NCBI GenBank assembly: GCA_022702545.1
Contig: JAHRBC010000005.1
Location: forward strand, 2,480,001 to 2,544,000
Length of the DNA: 64,000 nt
Direction of reading: 5' to 3'
Origin: Phycomyces nitens
Taxonomy: Eukaryota; Mucoromycota; Mucoromycetes; Mucorales; Phycomycetaceae
Below are positions 48,025-59,897 of the stretch, piece by piece. The position numbers were made by a program, and so were the translations under genes. Below the pieces are notes generated by a model. The model was not told where the DNA came from, searched no databases, and saw nothing but the letters and a program-made list of their open reading frames with translations. Each line of letters begins with the position of its first letter. Position 1 is the stretch's first letter.

Positions 48025-48398
48025 ATGTTTGGTGTCATTCGTGCCATGCCGAGAGGCACTCGTCGACTCCAATTGACCGCTAAGCAGGGCCACAACTACT
48101 ACAAAGGTAGACCCAAAGGAGTCAATTAGAAATCCTTGTAGACACCAGGGCTAATCACACCTAATGTCACTAGGTACTGGATCCGGTGCCATGGGTCGTC
48201 ACACTAAGCAAGGTGGATATAAAGTTGACTGGGCAAAGGTCCGCACCTTTGTTGTCCCTGATCTCCAAAACTTTTCGGTAAGTTTTTATATATATAGTTG
48301 TTATAGTCTAGAGAATGAATCAAGGCTGACAATTGTGAATGTAGTTGGGTCCTTATGTCTCCCGCAAGACACCTTTTATTAAAAAGGATGGGTTGTAA
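48025..48398 (+). CDS. MRPL27: Mitochondrial large-subunit ribosomal protein mL41 (Mrpl27)
   Basis: Three exons (48025-48106, 48174-48277, 48345-48398) give 79 residues. The sequence MFGVIRAMPRGTRRLQLTAK, then GAMGRHTKQGGYKVDWAKVR and TFVVPDLQNF, is the mL41/Mrpl27 signature of the mitochondrial large ribosomal subunit. The first residues serve as the targeting sequence. The length is short compared with yeast Mrpl27 (about 146) but matches the short fungal forms, and the C-terminus LGPYVSRKTPFIKKDGL is consistent. It starts 93 bases after the INTS5-like stop. Confidence 0.9.
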
Positions 48399-48772
48399 AA
48401 AAAATAAAAATAAAAAGCAAAATGTATAAAATAGCCTCGCCCTTTAGAGAAGGAGAAAAATGCAAAAGATATATATATATATATATATAAAGATCCCAAT
48501 GTCAATATTAAATGAATCTTCGTCTGCAAGGTCAACGTGTGGGAGTTGGCAACTGGACCACGGTAGCCCTGGCTAATTTATATAAAGGTGTATGGACATT
48601 ATCATCATTATATTTATAAAAGAGTTGGTGATATCGTGGTATGCTGTGTGTGTATGTATTTGACATGCCAGGTCCATTCATGCACCTTTAATATGTAACA
48701 AGCCACCTTGAGCCGGAGCTGAAAGTACAAAACCCATTTTGCCATTCGCATGTGTTTTTTGTTGCATCGATC
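48399..48772. other. Short intergenic gap with a TA run
   Basis: About 370 bases between mL41 and the zinc-knuckle gene. It has a TA run near 48470-48489 and no gene. Confidence 0.5.
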
Positions 48773-49657
48773 ATGACTCGCTATACCAAATTAGAAAGAA
48801 AGAAGCACGACAACCCTGCAACAGGTGCATTTGATGTAAAGCCTCTTGTGCCCAAGAAGCCTACCGAAGGCGGCAATGGCTACCAAGGCAGAGGAGAAAA
48901 GAGAAAGTCATGTAAATCAATAATAATAAATAATAATAATTATGATTTTTTAAGAAAAAGCAGACCGGGATTCTTAAATTTATAATGTCATTAGATGGAA
49001 GAGACGAAAGGGCTTCCAATGAAAACGAAAAGCGCAAGAAACGTAGAGATCTCAGAAAAGAAAAGGGCACTGTAAGCAATCGCTTTTAAAAAAAGGGGGG
49101 GGGGGGTTAGAGAACTCAACGTACGTCTTGGTATCTAGGTTTGCTTTGGATGCCGAAAGACAGGCCACTCGGTCAATAACTGTCCCGAGGCCAAACAGAG
49201 TGGTCAGGGTATTTGCTACAACTGTGGTACTACTGAGCATTCATTGAAGAACTGCAAGAAGCCAAGAAAAGGAAGTAAGTAGAAAGTGTAGATTGTTGGA
49301 CCTGGCTGATTATTTGGTTTAGATGAGCTTCCTTTTGCAAAATGCTTTGTGTGCAAGGCACAGGGCCATTTGTCTGGACAGTGCCCAGAGAACTCAAAGG
49401 GTCTCTACCCCAATGGTGGTGGATGTCGCTTCTGTGGCAAGGTGGACCATTTGGCTAAGGATTGTGGCACTACAAAGGAGGAGGCTGGTACTACACTCGT
49501 GGGCAAGATTGATCTTGACCAAGGTGCTGATGATGATGACTATCACATCTTTGTGAATGAAAAGCAAAAGGTTACAGAGGAAGTCAAGGAAGAAAAGAAG
49601 TTGATCAGAGAGGTCAAGGCAGTTATGAAGCAGTCGAGAAAGGTGGTCAAGTTCTGA
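48773..49657 (+). CDS. ZCCHC9: ZCCHC9-like protein with four CCHC zinc knuckles
   Basis: Four exons (48773-48911, 48995-49071, 49139-49274, 49323-49657) give 228 residues. After a Lys/Arg-rich N-terminus come four zinc knuckles of the form C-x2-C-x4-H-x4-C: CFGCRKTGHSVNNC, CYNCGTTEHSLKNC, CFVCKAQGHLSGQC and CRFCGKVDHLAKDC (about residues 74-165). The number, spacing and basic N-terminus match the ZCCHC9 family, nucleolar RNA-binding proteins linked to rRNA maturation and the exosome-associated machinery. A charged C-terminus (VTEEVKEEKKLIREVKAVMK) probably forms a helix. A G-run of about ten bases sits in the second intron near 49096. The Air1/Air2 proteins of the TRAMP complex also carry knuckles, but they have five. 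Confidence 0.88.
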
Positions 49658-49948
49658 TTGAGACCTTTTTTTTAAATTTTTTTATTTTTGGGCAATGTTA
49701 TGCTCTGTACAGAAACTAAAGAGAATAGAAAAATACAAAACAAAATACAAAATACAAAACAAACAAGATGCTTGTGTGGCAAATGAGAAAGAATATCCTG
49801 TGTTAAAGATGTAGGCAAGATTGAACCAATGATAAACATTGGGTTGATCTTCTTTTTTTTTTGAAATATTCTACTTTCATGTTAACGTTTGAGACCAAGC
49901 GTTGCAATAATGTACAAGACAATAAGATGAAAGGAAATTGTAGCTAGT

Positions 49949-51019
49949 TTATAATTCGTCGAAGCTGTCACCGTCATCTTCATCATCTTCTTCATCATCG
50001 CTTGCTTCGTTGTAAGCACCATCAGAAGAGTGGCGACTTCCCATCTCGGAATCGTCTTCACTTTCGCCTTCTGAGGGGTCGTCATCCTGAGGCCGTCCTG
50101 GTCTTGTTTCGGAATCAAGCTTCATGCCCTCCATAGTCAAACTAAGCCAGTAAGATGAGGTTAATCCATGCAAAACACCAATGCGATCCAGTCTACCTCA
50201 GATCATCTGCTAAGCTTGCTCCAGCTGAAGGATATGTTTGCTGTGGTGGTTGCATGCTTCTCATCATATAAGCTTCCTATAAACCCAATTAGCCTGCAGA
50301 TCAAGAATATCGATATCTGAACTTACTCTCGCTTGACTCTGCTGCGAAGCCTCCAATTCCATGGCTTCCTCTAGGCTCATCAGTTGGACCTTTGGCTAAT
50401 ATCACTTTTAGTACAACTTGTGCTTCTATATAGTATTTACATACGTGATGACCATTCTTGTCAACAAGGCTTTCGCTGTGAGTTGAATTGATGCTTCCTT
50501 TTCTCATCATATTTCCTGGAGTCGAATCACTCATTGCAGCTGCCTTGCTGTTGACCATATCCACTGCTTGTTGTCTCACATTGACCTTTTGCTCATTTAG
50601 ATGAATATTCATCAATCTTTGTGCTACATTATCTTGCTCTGCATTCCCACCGTCTGTAAAGTTGCTTGTAGTCACAGGAAGCGGGCCAAGAATAGCATCA
50701 ATACGCTCCACAGTTTCTCTCAGTTTAGCACCACCATCGGGAAGGGTCGATAAAAGGGATCTATTGATAAAGTCCAGAAAATAATATCAGATGATCACCG
50801 GATTCTTGTTGTGATTCTGAGCTTGTAAACATACGGATTGCTGAGCATTCGTTTATTGTTGTCGCGTAGATCTTGGAGTTCAGTGGGAGACATGTTGCTC
50901 AACTTTCTGGTGAGGTTGGCGGACATGCCATCCATCATTCGATCAGGACGCCCTCCATTTCCAGTATTTGCCCATTCTTTAGCAATTCGTAGTGATGTTG
51001 CGAAATCGTTTGTGTTCAT
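49949..51019 (-). CDS. POLR2M: POLR2M/Gdown1 (GRINL1A)-like protein
   Basis: Five exons on the minus strand (51019-50835, 50760-50445, 50395-50327, 50276-50197, 50141-49949) give 280 residues. Three pieces recall vertebrate Gdown1, the substoichiometric Pol II subunit that blocks TFIIF and elongation-factor binding. The N-terminal helix LTRKLSNMSPTELQDLRDNN then RMLSNPSLLSTLPDGGAKLR parallels L-x-x-M-L-x-x-Q-x-x-L-L-x-N-x-x-x-I-x-x-L-P-D-x-G. The middle LMSLEEAMELEASQQSQARE parallels the S-I-E-E-S-L-A-L-Q block. The acidic tail ends EDDEDDGDSFDEL, comparable to a D-D-W-S-S-D-E-F end. These are short motifs compared from memory, so the call is tentative. It lies between INTS5-like and INTS7, both Pol II regulators. 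Confidence 0.5.
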
Positions 51020-52899
51020 TGTTATAGACAAAGTAAGTCTGACCTTGGGATTCTGCGACCCAAAACTGTTTGAGAAAAAAAAGCGATCACGTGCATAAAC
51101 GATCAGATTAATCCCTTGTCAAAGAACATTCAATGACAGGCATTGTACAAGTCCTTGAGGGTTTTTGGGTAGTTTTCATAGAGTCAATTGATCCCTTTAT
51201 CCCATTGCTTTATCTATTGGCAGTCAACAGTGCTTGTACTAGCACTGTGTGCAATCATGCAGATATCCAATTATATGATGGTCTGCAAAATAAACTACAA
51301 TTTTATTTAGGAAAATACTTGCCCAGATTGAATTTATTCATGTATTTTGGACGATAAAATTGTACATGGCAGCCATATACGTACATGTACAAATATCTTT
51401 CAAGAATTGGATGCATTGACTATCTCAAAGATTTCTTTTTTTGAGGTACCGCCTTGTATTTCAAAAAAAAAAGAAGTTGGTTTAATTGGTTCTTTACCCA
51501 TTGAACCATTAAAATGCCAAGACAACCGTGAATTGATAACTACACGATATATAAAGTAGTCTAGCCAAAAAAAACAAAAACAAAACAAAAAAAGACAAGA
51601 TGGTCCATTGGTGATATTTTTTGGGCTTCTACTGATTTGCTTGGATATTTTATAGTCAACTTTCAAGATATTTATATTCCGCCCTTATCTATATACTGGC
51701 ACCAAGCCTCTACTTGTAAAAGCTTAGACTACACTTTATCTACATGTTTTTTTATTCAAATAATTAGGCATTTAATTTTTATTGTATTAATAGAGTACTC
51801 TCCAACACTCTCTATTAAACGAGTACTAAGTAAAAAGTACAATTTGAATGATAAATAAATTTCATATATTCCCCACCTATACTGAATAAGACGGAGTATA
51901 TTTCGGAAACAATATTGAATAGGCGATTAAATAAAATACTTTGATGCCAATACAACTAAATACATTAAAAAGACCTTCTTCTTCTTCTTTTATAAGCCAA
52001 GTCCAATTAATATTGGGTAAAAACTAAATGGCAGTAGGTGCGCATGAGTTTTTTTTAGAACATTTACTGTCGACTGTTGATAAAATATCGTATTCTCCCA
52101 CTGTGACCTTTCTTATTGCCATGTTCAATCACCGACAGATTTGTCTACAAAACAGTGTGAACCTGAAATTTTTTAACCTTTTTGAACCAGTGGTTGCAAC
52201 AGGAATAAAAATTGTCAAGATTTTCCCCCTTTACTCCCACTCTTACATCAAGAAAATAAGCATTTTATTAAATTTTATTAATTTTACAGCTTATATTTTA
52301 GTATATCGATGCCAAATACACATCTTTAAACGTGTATTTTACATTATATAAAGTCGTATGAATTTAATAAATAATTAATACGCCGCCATATTAGGCGCCT
52401 AAATATAAAACACCGACTCCATCGTCTTTGTTGGTATAAATATTATCAAAAGATATATAGTAAAAAAAAGTCTACAATTTTAAATGATATGAATATCAAT
52501 GCTATGATTATACGCACAAACTCATTTTTGATATCTCGTATATAGTTAAATTTTATTTATTAATCTGCTAAACATACCTTGTATATCAATCAGTATTCAT
52601 TTTTTTAACTTTTGGTTTTCTTTATCGTCAGCTAGTTCTATTCATTACTGGTGCAGATCGCAGATTTAACAACATACATAGTTTATTATTACACTGTTCA
52701 GAAGGATACCATGGTTTTATAAAAAGCTCCTTTGATTATCTACACTTTTCTTTTTTTAAAGAAAAAGCCTTTTGGAAACACAGTCTATCTTTGAACGGGC
52801 GGGGGGTGTATGTGTTGTGTACAAGATTTCGGAAAGGGGTTGAGTTTTCAGCAAGGCAGCCATACTCTTTCCAAAGAGATGTTTAGAACGAAATCCTTG
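51020..52899. other. 1.9-kb A+T-rich region without a recognisable gene
   Basis: Very A+T-rich. The open frame 52028-52351 is hydrophobic and without family resemblance. A stretch near 51795-51830 has two GAGTACT copies about 27 bases apart, and TTAGGCGCCTAA at 52391-52402 is a perfect 12-base palindrome; either could be a trace of an old transposon end, but no partner repeat was found. Confidence 0.45.
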
Positions 52900-54833
52900 C
52901 TATTCCATATGGGTATCGAATGAAGATGAGTAGACAAAGGTTTGGTCTCCAATAATTGACTTGACCATAATTTCGGTTTGTCCAAAATACATGATTGTTT
53001 TGATGGGGACTTTAGCACCAACTTTTGTGTTGGGAATAAACTTTGTGGCAATAGGAAACTTGGTAATCCTACGCACACCAGGAGAATCCGTATATCTTGG
53101 AGGCGGTCCATCACCGTCATAAGCATACAGATCTTTTGTGATGGTTGATAGTTAGTAAATTTGTCAGAATTCATTATTCAAGACAAACCTGAATTTGAAT
53201 GATTTGGATAGAATATATAAAAGTCCTGAGATACACACTGATCAGGGACTAAAACATCGCCCTTTTTGACATACACTTGAAAGCAATTGATAGCTCGCAC
53301 TGAGCCATCAGACATCACAACCTTTCTGATAGGAAGGTCTATGGTTGGGTCGTAAAGTGCGTCTGTACATATGCCATATGTGCGTCGTGCGACTCGTTGG
53401 GTTATTACGGCTGGATCAACTCCGTACAAGACAGCTCCTCGAGTCACGGCCATCTCACCACGACTAGGCGCAAATATAGAAGCTACTTTGCTTCCAAACA
53501 CCTCTTTGATTCGCTTTAGCAAATATTTTGATTGCCCAAATCCTCCAACCAGAAATATTGTCCCAATGTCCTTTGCATTGTCCAACTGATCGGATATTAG
53601 CTCAAGAACTTGATCAATAACTGGGTCGAATACTTGTTCCTTAAGTTCCTGAACTAACACAGGCAGTGTTCCATCGACTTCCCCTATTTCTTTCAATTCA
53701 ATATCACTGACTCTCATGTGTGGGAGTGGAAAGTATGCGTCATCCTCATTTTCGAATTGAGGCTAGTAATGATCTCGAGTTATTTATAATGAAACAAAGA
53801 CATAATTTGAATAAGATACCTTGACCATGGTTATAAAGTGGTTTAGCAAAAATTCAACTGCTTTATTGTTTGTCTTTGAATGCTTTCCCAGACGTTTCTC
53901 CAGTATATTTTGCATACGTATATCCAAAAATGTCGATCCACAGGATTTTCCTGAGCCCTTTGTGATCTCTTGGAGTGTTTTTGAACCATTAGTCTCCTTG
54001 ATCTCAAATACAATCAGGTCAACTGTTCCACCACCAGCATCACATATCATGAACCGATCTCCATGGCCAAGGTCGAACTCTTTGGAACTATTTTGGCAGA
54101 AAAGAGAAGCAGCCTCAGGCTCACTAGTCAACACAAGCCTAGCTGGGTGATCATTCTGTGCTATAATTCCCGCCTTAATAGCCGCTCTTCTCATAATTGA
54201 CTTTGCAGAATCATCCCAGGCAGCTGGAACTGTGAGAGAATATCTAAATCGATTGGGGTCATAAACTTTTCCAAGTCTACGACTAATCTCAGAAAGAATA
54301 TGCTTGTGAAAGAACCCAAGATAATCGGAAATCACTATGAAACACTATGAGACAAGACATAACCCTCAAGATATAACAAACCTTGGAAAGTAGTAAGTTG
54401 ACTTGGAAGATTTATCGAGTCTTTCGTCTCAGGGTCTAAACATAGCTTAAATCTCTTGACCAGAACATCTTTACAGCCTGGTAGTAAAGACTTTCGAAGT
54501 GCATCATATCCCCAGGCAACAGCAGTGGTGATTGTTTGATCGTAAAGCAGTACGGTTGGTACCTTTTGATATTTATTACTGTCCCCTCTTGGCCTTGAGC
54601 CCGAAATCAGCTTAAATCATACAAAGTCCCATGTTTCCATTTTACCATGATTGAATATCACAAAATTGATCTTCTTTGTCTTCAATAAACGTATAGGAGC
54701 AGCCAGAATATGTAGTTCCAAAATCTGCAGAGGTATAGTAGTATGAGCATCTGTATGGGTCAAATGAAAGTATACCTATTCCTATCACATAAGAATAGTC
54801 TCCCAAAATCAATTCTGATTGTTTAAAAGACAT
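52900..54833 (-). CDS. HSPA12-type Hsp70-like ATPase
   Basis: Six exons on the minus strand (54833-54776, 54724-54646, 54593-54382, 54334-53820, 53762-53189, 53132-52900) give 556 residues. The Hsp70 nucleotide-binding domain motifs are present: phosphate-1 YVIGIDFGTTYSGCSY (about 15-30), RYSLTVPAAWDDSAKSIMRR, phosphate-2 FMICDAGGGTVDLIVFE, and the adenosine motif IFLVGGFGQSKYLLKRI. The C-terminal part is not the canonical substrate-binding domain with a lid but the short HSPA12-type extension. HSPA12 proteins are divergent Hsp70s of animals that are expanded in some early-diverging fungi; their clients are poorly known. There is no signal peptide and no EEVD or HDEL tail. Assignment to the family is strong; function is not. 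Confidence 0.9.
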
Positions 54834-55695
54834 GATGGAGTAAACAAGGGGCTAACTATAAGACTGACCCAGACCTCTTTATATATCTTTTTTATTCGTT
54901 ACACCATGCTCAGCCATAGGTTTTGTGTTCACCATTAAGTTTTGATTTTTCTCAAAACAACCCTTTTTTTTATGGAATACAGTTTATAAGCCATATTTAA
55001 TCATCAGTGATATCTCGCGACATTCGATATATAAACCATAAAATATAGCTTTTTTTGCATATACTTGATATAATACAATACATTTGTAAAGCGAGAAATT
55101 CGACTCGAGACAAAAGTAGAAAGATGAACATTTTTACAGATAGACAACAGTATATCACAGTACTTTGATCTCTGTAATCGCTTGCAGAATGGTCTTATTG
55201 TCCGTGGGATAATAATAATCATAATAATAATCTGTCAGACATTGATGATCAATCTATAATTGAGATCTGGTAAGCACTTTGGTCTTTGAAAATTAATCAT
55301 CAAACGCCAATGATTAAAAAAAGAAAAGAACATTAATGTCTCGAATACTTTGTAGATTTGATTTTCTTTTCAAGATTATCCGTGGAATTTGTGTATATTG
55401 GCCTTGTAAAGCAAGTAGTTGACCATTGTATAATAAAATGTCAAGAGTCTATCGAGACCCACTTGTTTGTAATCAGTTGCCTCAAAGGATCAGAAATATG
55501 ATTTGTAAATAGTTTTTTTTTGTTATCTTGAGGATTTCAGTATTAAAAGTGAGAAAATATTAATAAACATGCAACCAAAACATGTTAATTTTGACGAAAA
55601 GGTCTGTACTGCAAATATACCATAGTGGGGATCAAACGAATATCACCGTGCATAGCAAGGCATTGATTCGCTCGACTCTCTCTCTATCTCTCTCT
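54834..55695. other. Intergenic region, no gene seen
   Basis: About 860 A+T-rich bases between the HSPA12-like start and the INTS7 3' end. It has A- and T-runs near 54963-54972 and 55510-55520 and a CT tract near 55676-55694 that reaches the INTS7 stop codon. Confidence 0.5.
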
Positions 55696-58600
55696 TTACC
55701 AGACAATTCTCCCACATTGCTGTGGTCCAGTAGCCCATATCTCTGAATCTTCATCTATCAATTTCACAAATATGTTCACCCATGCCTCTTGGCGCATAGT
55801 TTGGCTATCACCAAGAGTAGAGAAAGCGTCTGGTGTGATATTAGGCTCAGGAAGACTTAGGAGACCTGTACAGGAAAAGTAAGAATTCACGACATCAGTT
55901 GTATACACTGTAGGAGACTGTAGGAGAATAGACTATGGATATAATGTTAATACGATTGTCATTGACCCACTAAAAGCAGCCATACCTCGCTGGCATCATC
56001 GGACAGGGCTTGCAAAGGATCTGCAAATATCATCCCAACCCCAAGTCGGTCATCCAGGTGAACAATCTTTTCTCTCGTAACAAAGCACACAATCGCAGCT
56101 TTCTTGACATCTTTGAAAGGCTCTATAACAAACAATTAGTGTCGATCTCTCGAGTTTAGATGTTATAAATAGAAACTATCGGCGTACTCTTTTGTGGTGG
56201 GATTTTTACAAGGCCTTCTAGTTTGATTACTAGATCTTCCCGAGGCTGAAGTGTGATTGGATTCTTTTCGCTCAGTAAAGGATCGGTGGTAAGCTGAATT
56301 GTCACATTTCTTTGGCTCGTAAAAAAGGACCTCGGAAGAATCAATGGCCATTGAAGCAAAATTTTGCTGAATTGCTGAATATCAGCTTTGCATCTCTACA
56401 ACATGAACCACCAAGCTTTCATAGTTAGACATCTCAAGCGTAGTTTATAGTCTCTTTGGGCTTACATCTTGATGGCCTTGAATCATATTTGACTCTTCCC
56501 AGTCGACTGTTTTCTTTAGGAATTCAGCACACGTCCTCTTGAGTGCTGTGTGGCTTGTTAAGGATGGCAGTATATCTGACTGGTTATCCACAGTGTTTAG
56601 GAGAGGTATGAGAGATGGGTCTATGCAAAAGAACAGCATCCTATGACACAGTACGCTTATTAGATTGTATTGTTGCAGTGATCTACTTACTCTGATTTCA
56701 TATAAGTGCGAGCAGCATGCTCACACACCAGTGAGCATATCTTGTAAGATTCAATGACATCCAGGGCCTCTTGGTCAATTCCATAAAACGATTGTGCAGT
56801 AAAGTCATAACGGAATGCAATTTTTCTGAACCGTATAGCACAAGATTGCATCTATATAGACAAGTTAGTCTTATACAAAATATCCAAAACTTACAAATTT
56901 GGCGAGTTTTCTATCGTTGGAGTATTGGGCCGAATTGGGTTGGAGTTGCTCCAAGACGACTGTCATGAACTGTATGGCATTAACCATTTCCATTCGCAGC
57001 TGAACAAGCCATGTCTGCAAGAGAAGTGGCTGGTCCAATGCCTGAAACGCCTTTAATTGAGTAATGACTGCGAGGTATTGGTTGGTGGCTGCCGAAAGAT
57101 GGCCTTCGATTTGAGTATCATTAATCTCTAGCTTCCATTCTGCTTCAGCAAGGGTTGAAAGAGCAGATAGCCAGTACCGGGATGCTTCCGACTCGGCCTA
57201 GCCATCAGCATATTAGCCGTCAATTCACAGCACAGGTGGTTTCTTTTCTTCTTCTTACCTTTCGAGTTAGGTCACTAATTGCACAGTGCATGACTTGATA
57301 CCATCCATAAACACCGGCCTCTTTGCCTACTAGGTACAGATACCACGCATTTCTTGTACACATATTGGCCTTTTCATCCCAGGAGCCAAATTCACGTAAC
57401 AACTTGACGATTGGTTCCGAGATGGGATCCTTATCGAGCGAGTGGTTTCTAGTTGCTCGAAACAAGAGGCGCATCAGATTGACCTATAGAAATATAAATT
57501 GAATATCTTTATTGGATTTCTGTAAACTTACAAATACAAGAGGATGTTCATGATGGTTTCTCAAGGTATCAATAATTGCACTAGGTAACCACTGAGAAAG
57601 ATTTTTACATTTGCATGAAATGGACGATAAATAGGGCAATAATATGGAGGACATGGTATCTAGATAGTTTGTTTTGTGTGTGTGTGTGTGTGTATTTTCG
57701 CATGATTTTAGTAAAGGAATCGATCTGGCCACCTTTTTATAAACTGTACTTGCCATTGGCAACTGTCATGACTTGAAACGCTTCTCGAAATGAAGTCTCA
57801 CAATCCCAACCAACTAGAAGCAAGCAAAGTCGTGCTTTTACTTTGAGTATCTCATACAGCTGCAACAGGCAGTTTTGAGGTAAGAATATATTTTTAATAT
57901 ACAAATAACAGTATAGGTATAAAGGTAATAATAATAACAGGACCCACATTAAAATACAAACACACATATCAGATCCTACCTGCCATCTGGCCGCCTTGTT
58001 CAAGAACCCAGTCTCATTCACGACATTTAGGTCGACACAACTCAAATGTTTTACCACATTGGTTCCTAGTTGAGTCATTCGGTATGTTATATCATTGTCT
58101 ACATCCATGTCTTCTTCAGATGTATTCGTGGTTAATGAGATCTCAACAACAGACGTCAAGAGTCGAGCGCATGCAATGGCAAGTGTATATCGCCCACACT
58201 TTAAAGACTCTACCAATCTACTTTCACACACGTCCAGAGAATTGAGGAATGTGTGTCGGTATACAGAGTCTTCATTCTGCCTCAGTAGACGGGTCACAAG
58301 CTGGCGATGAGTGTATATGAGTGCCTGAGAGCACTTGTAGGCTCTTTGTTGAAGTCTTGGGCTGACGTCCATCTTGGAAACAATATCAAGCAGTTTCTAA
58401 TGGAAAATTGGTTGAGAAACCCACTTGTTTCTTAATTGCCCTTTTACATACTGCCATGTGTGAAGTATCGAATATGATGTCGTTTCGGCCCAAGAGAACT
58501 AGATCGTATAAAATACTATAGCACACAGTCTCTCGTTTGTCTTTAAGAGCATACTCTAGCAGACGGTCGATCTATAGAACAATGAGTCTGATACCAACCG

Positions 58601-59654
58601 ATTAGTCTTTTGTTATAACATACCTGTTCCTTCATGTCAATACGCGCTTCACTTAGTAGGATGGTCAGTGTCCGCAATGTCTCAATGACAAACTTTTCAT
58701 CGTCTGAAAACTTTTCTAAAAAACCAAGACAATTTTCCTTGGACTTTTGACAATCATTAGATACTTGCTTCTATAATCACTCGTTTGATTACCTGTCTGG
58801 CCATACTGATATCTCGGTGCATATGTCGAAATATCCTGACAAGCTTTAGCCTGATGTGTGGCAAAGTCTCTGGATCTTTTATAGAGCGTTAGACATTATG
58901 TAGACCAAGTATATATACACATATATCTCACTTTCTAACTCTGACACAACTTTTGAATAAATGACGGCAGGAAATCGCTGTGATCTTGCACATATCCGAT
59001 CAATTGCCCAGATGGCAGCCTCGACTTCAATTCGATCAGTCGCTTGTTCTAACCGCTGTACGAGACTTTGGGAACTTGTGAGCCTGCAATATCGTCTCTC
59101 TTATTATGAGCACTTACCCAAAGTGCACATCTAGCTTTTCTGCAATAATCATAGACATGCATCCGAGAACACTGATGGCGCATATCATTAAAAGGATTGC
59201 CAACTTCTTTTTTTTATTAGTATTTGGTGTTCCTTACCGAAGCGCAATCGATCTGGCAGTTGGGTCGTTGCTATCCAAAACACTCAGTATACGTCTTGCA
59301 GCTTCTTCGACGTTGAGGACTTTTGCCAAATGAAGGTCAGAAGCTTGCTTAAACACTTGGTAGATATGAAACTTTACGACATTGTTGCTAATCAACACTA
59401 TCAGATTAGGGTTCTTGGCAGATGGATGTCTAGACTTACCTTATTCTAAACCAATCAGCAAGCTTGAGGATCGCGGCATTGATTATGACAGGATAAGAGT
59501 ACTTTTGGAATATTTTGGAAAACATGGCCAGAGCATTGATCTGAGATCCCTGAATGCTCAGGACAACTCCACGCGGTTTGGCATTAAAGCAAGATTCCAG
59601 TTCCAAGAGTGCCTTGTGGCCCTCAATTTGCTCTCGCGCAGTTAGCTCGGCCAT
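55696..59654 (-). CDS. INTS7: Integrator complex subunit 7
   Basis: Seventeen exons on the minus strand (59654-59440, 59387-59238, 59171-59118, 59074-58932, 58875-58793, 58743-58624, 58571-58452, 58396-57980, 57859-57754, 57659-57532, 57483-57259, 57197-56895, 56851-56691, 56640-56466, 56395-56188, 56122-55986, 55932-55696) give 993 residues; human INTS7 is about 962. Family-level matches from memory are ALAMFSKIFQKYSYPVIINA then AILKLADWFR, NVEEAARRILSVLDSNDPTA then RSIALRVLG, DRIEVEAAIWAI, HIRLKLVRIFRHMHRD, and the C-terminal ILPRSFFTSQRNVTIQL and EIWATGPQQCGRIVW. It is an armadillo/HEAT-type scaffold of Integrator, which attenuates Pol II and processes snRNA ends. The ninth intron uses a gc donor (AATG|gcaagt). 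The third acceptor was chosen to give a 43-nt rather than 34-nt intron. Confidence 0.88.
57675..57692 (-). repeat. GT dinucleotide repeat in an INTS7 intron
   Basis: A TG/GT run of about nine units lies within the ninth intron of INTS7, between the gc donor and the acceptor; on the coding strand it reads as CA repeats. Confidence 0.8.
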
Positions 59655-59897
59655 CTTGCAAATCAAGCCAAAGAAAAGGACCCTTTCTGTCTCTAAACAA
59701 CAAGAGATAGCTTCGTGTTGGCGTTATGCTGTCGTTTGAGTCTCCGCCCAAGAGTGAGTGGGTGGCTCAGTTGAAGTAGAGGGTAGGTTGACATTGAAGA
59801 CAGAAACCAATAGCAAAAGACATGTTTACGCTCTTTTAAAAAAATAGGCGAGTCTACTTAAAAACTAGAGAGGTTCCGTTCTCTTCAATGTCTAATC

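Noticed and set aside
52028..52351. Plus-strand frame of 107 codons.
   Set aside because: Composition reflects A+T-rich DNA; no motif, splice context or neighbour supports it.
52391..52402. Perfect palindrome TTAGGCGCCTAA.
   Set aside because: A single 12-base palindrome with no gene context; chance or an old transposon site cannot be told apart.
59084..59117. A 34-nt intron in INTS7 using the first acceptor.
   Set aside because: The next AG downstream also keeps frame, gives a 43-nt intron more like the others, and fits the family better.
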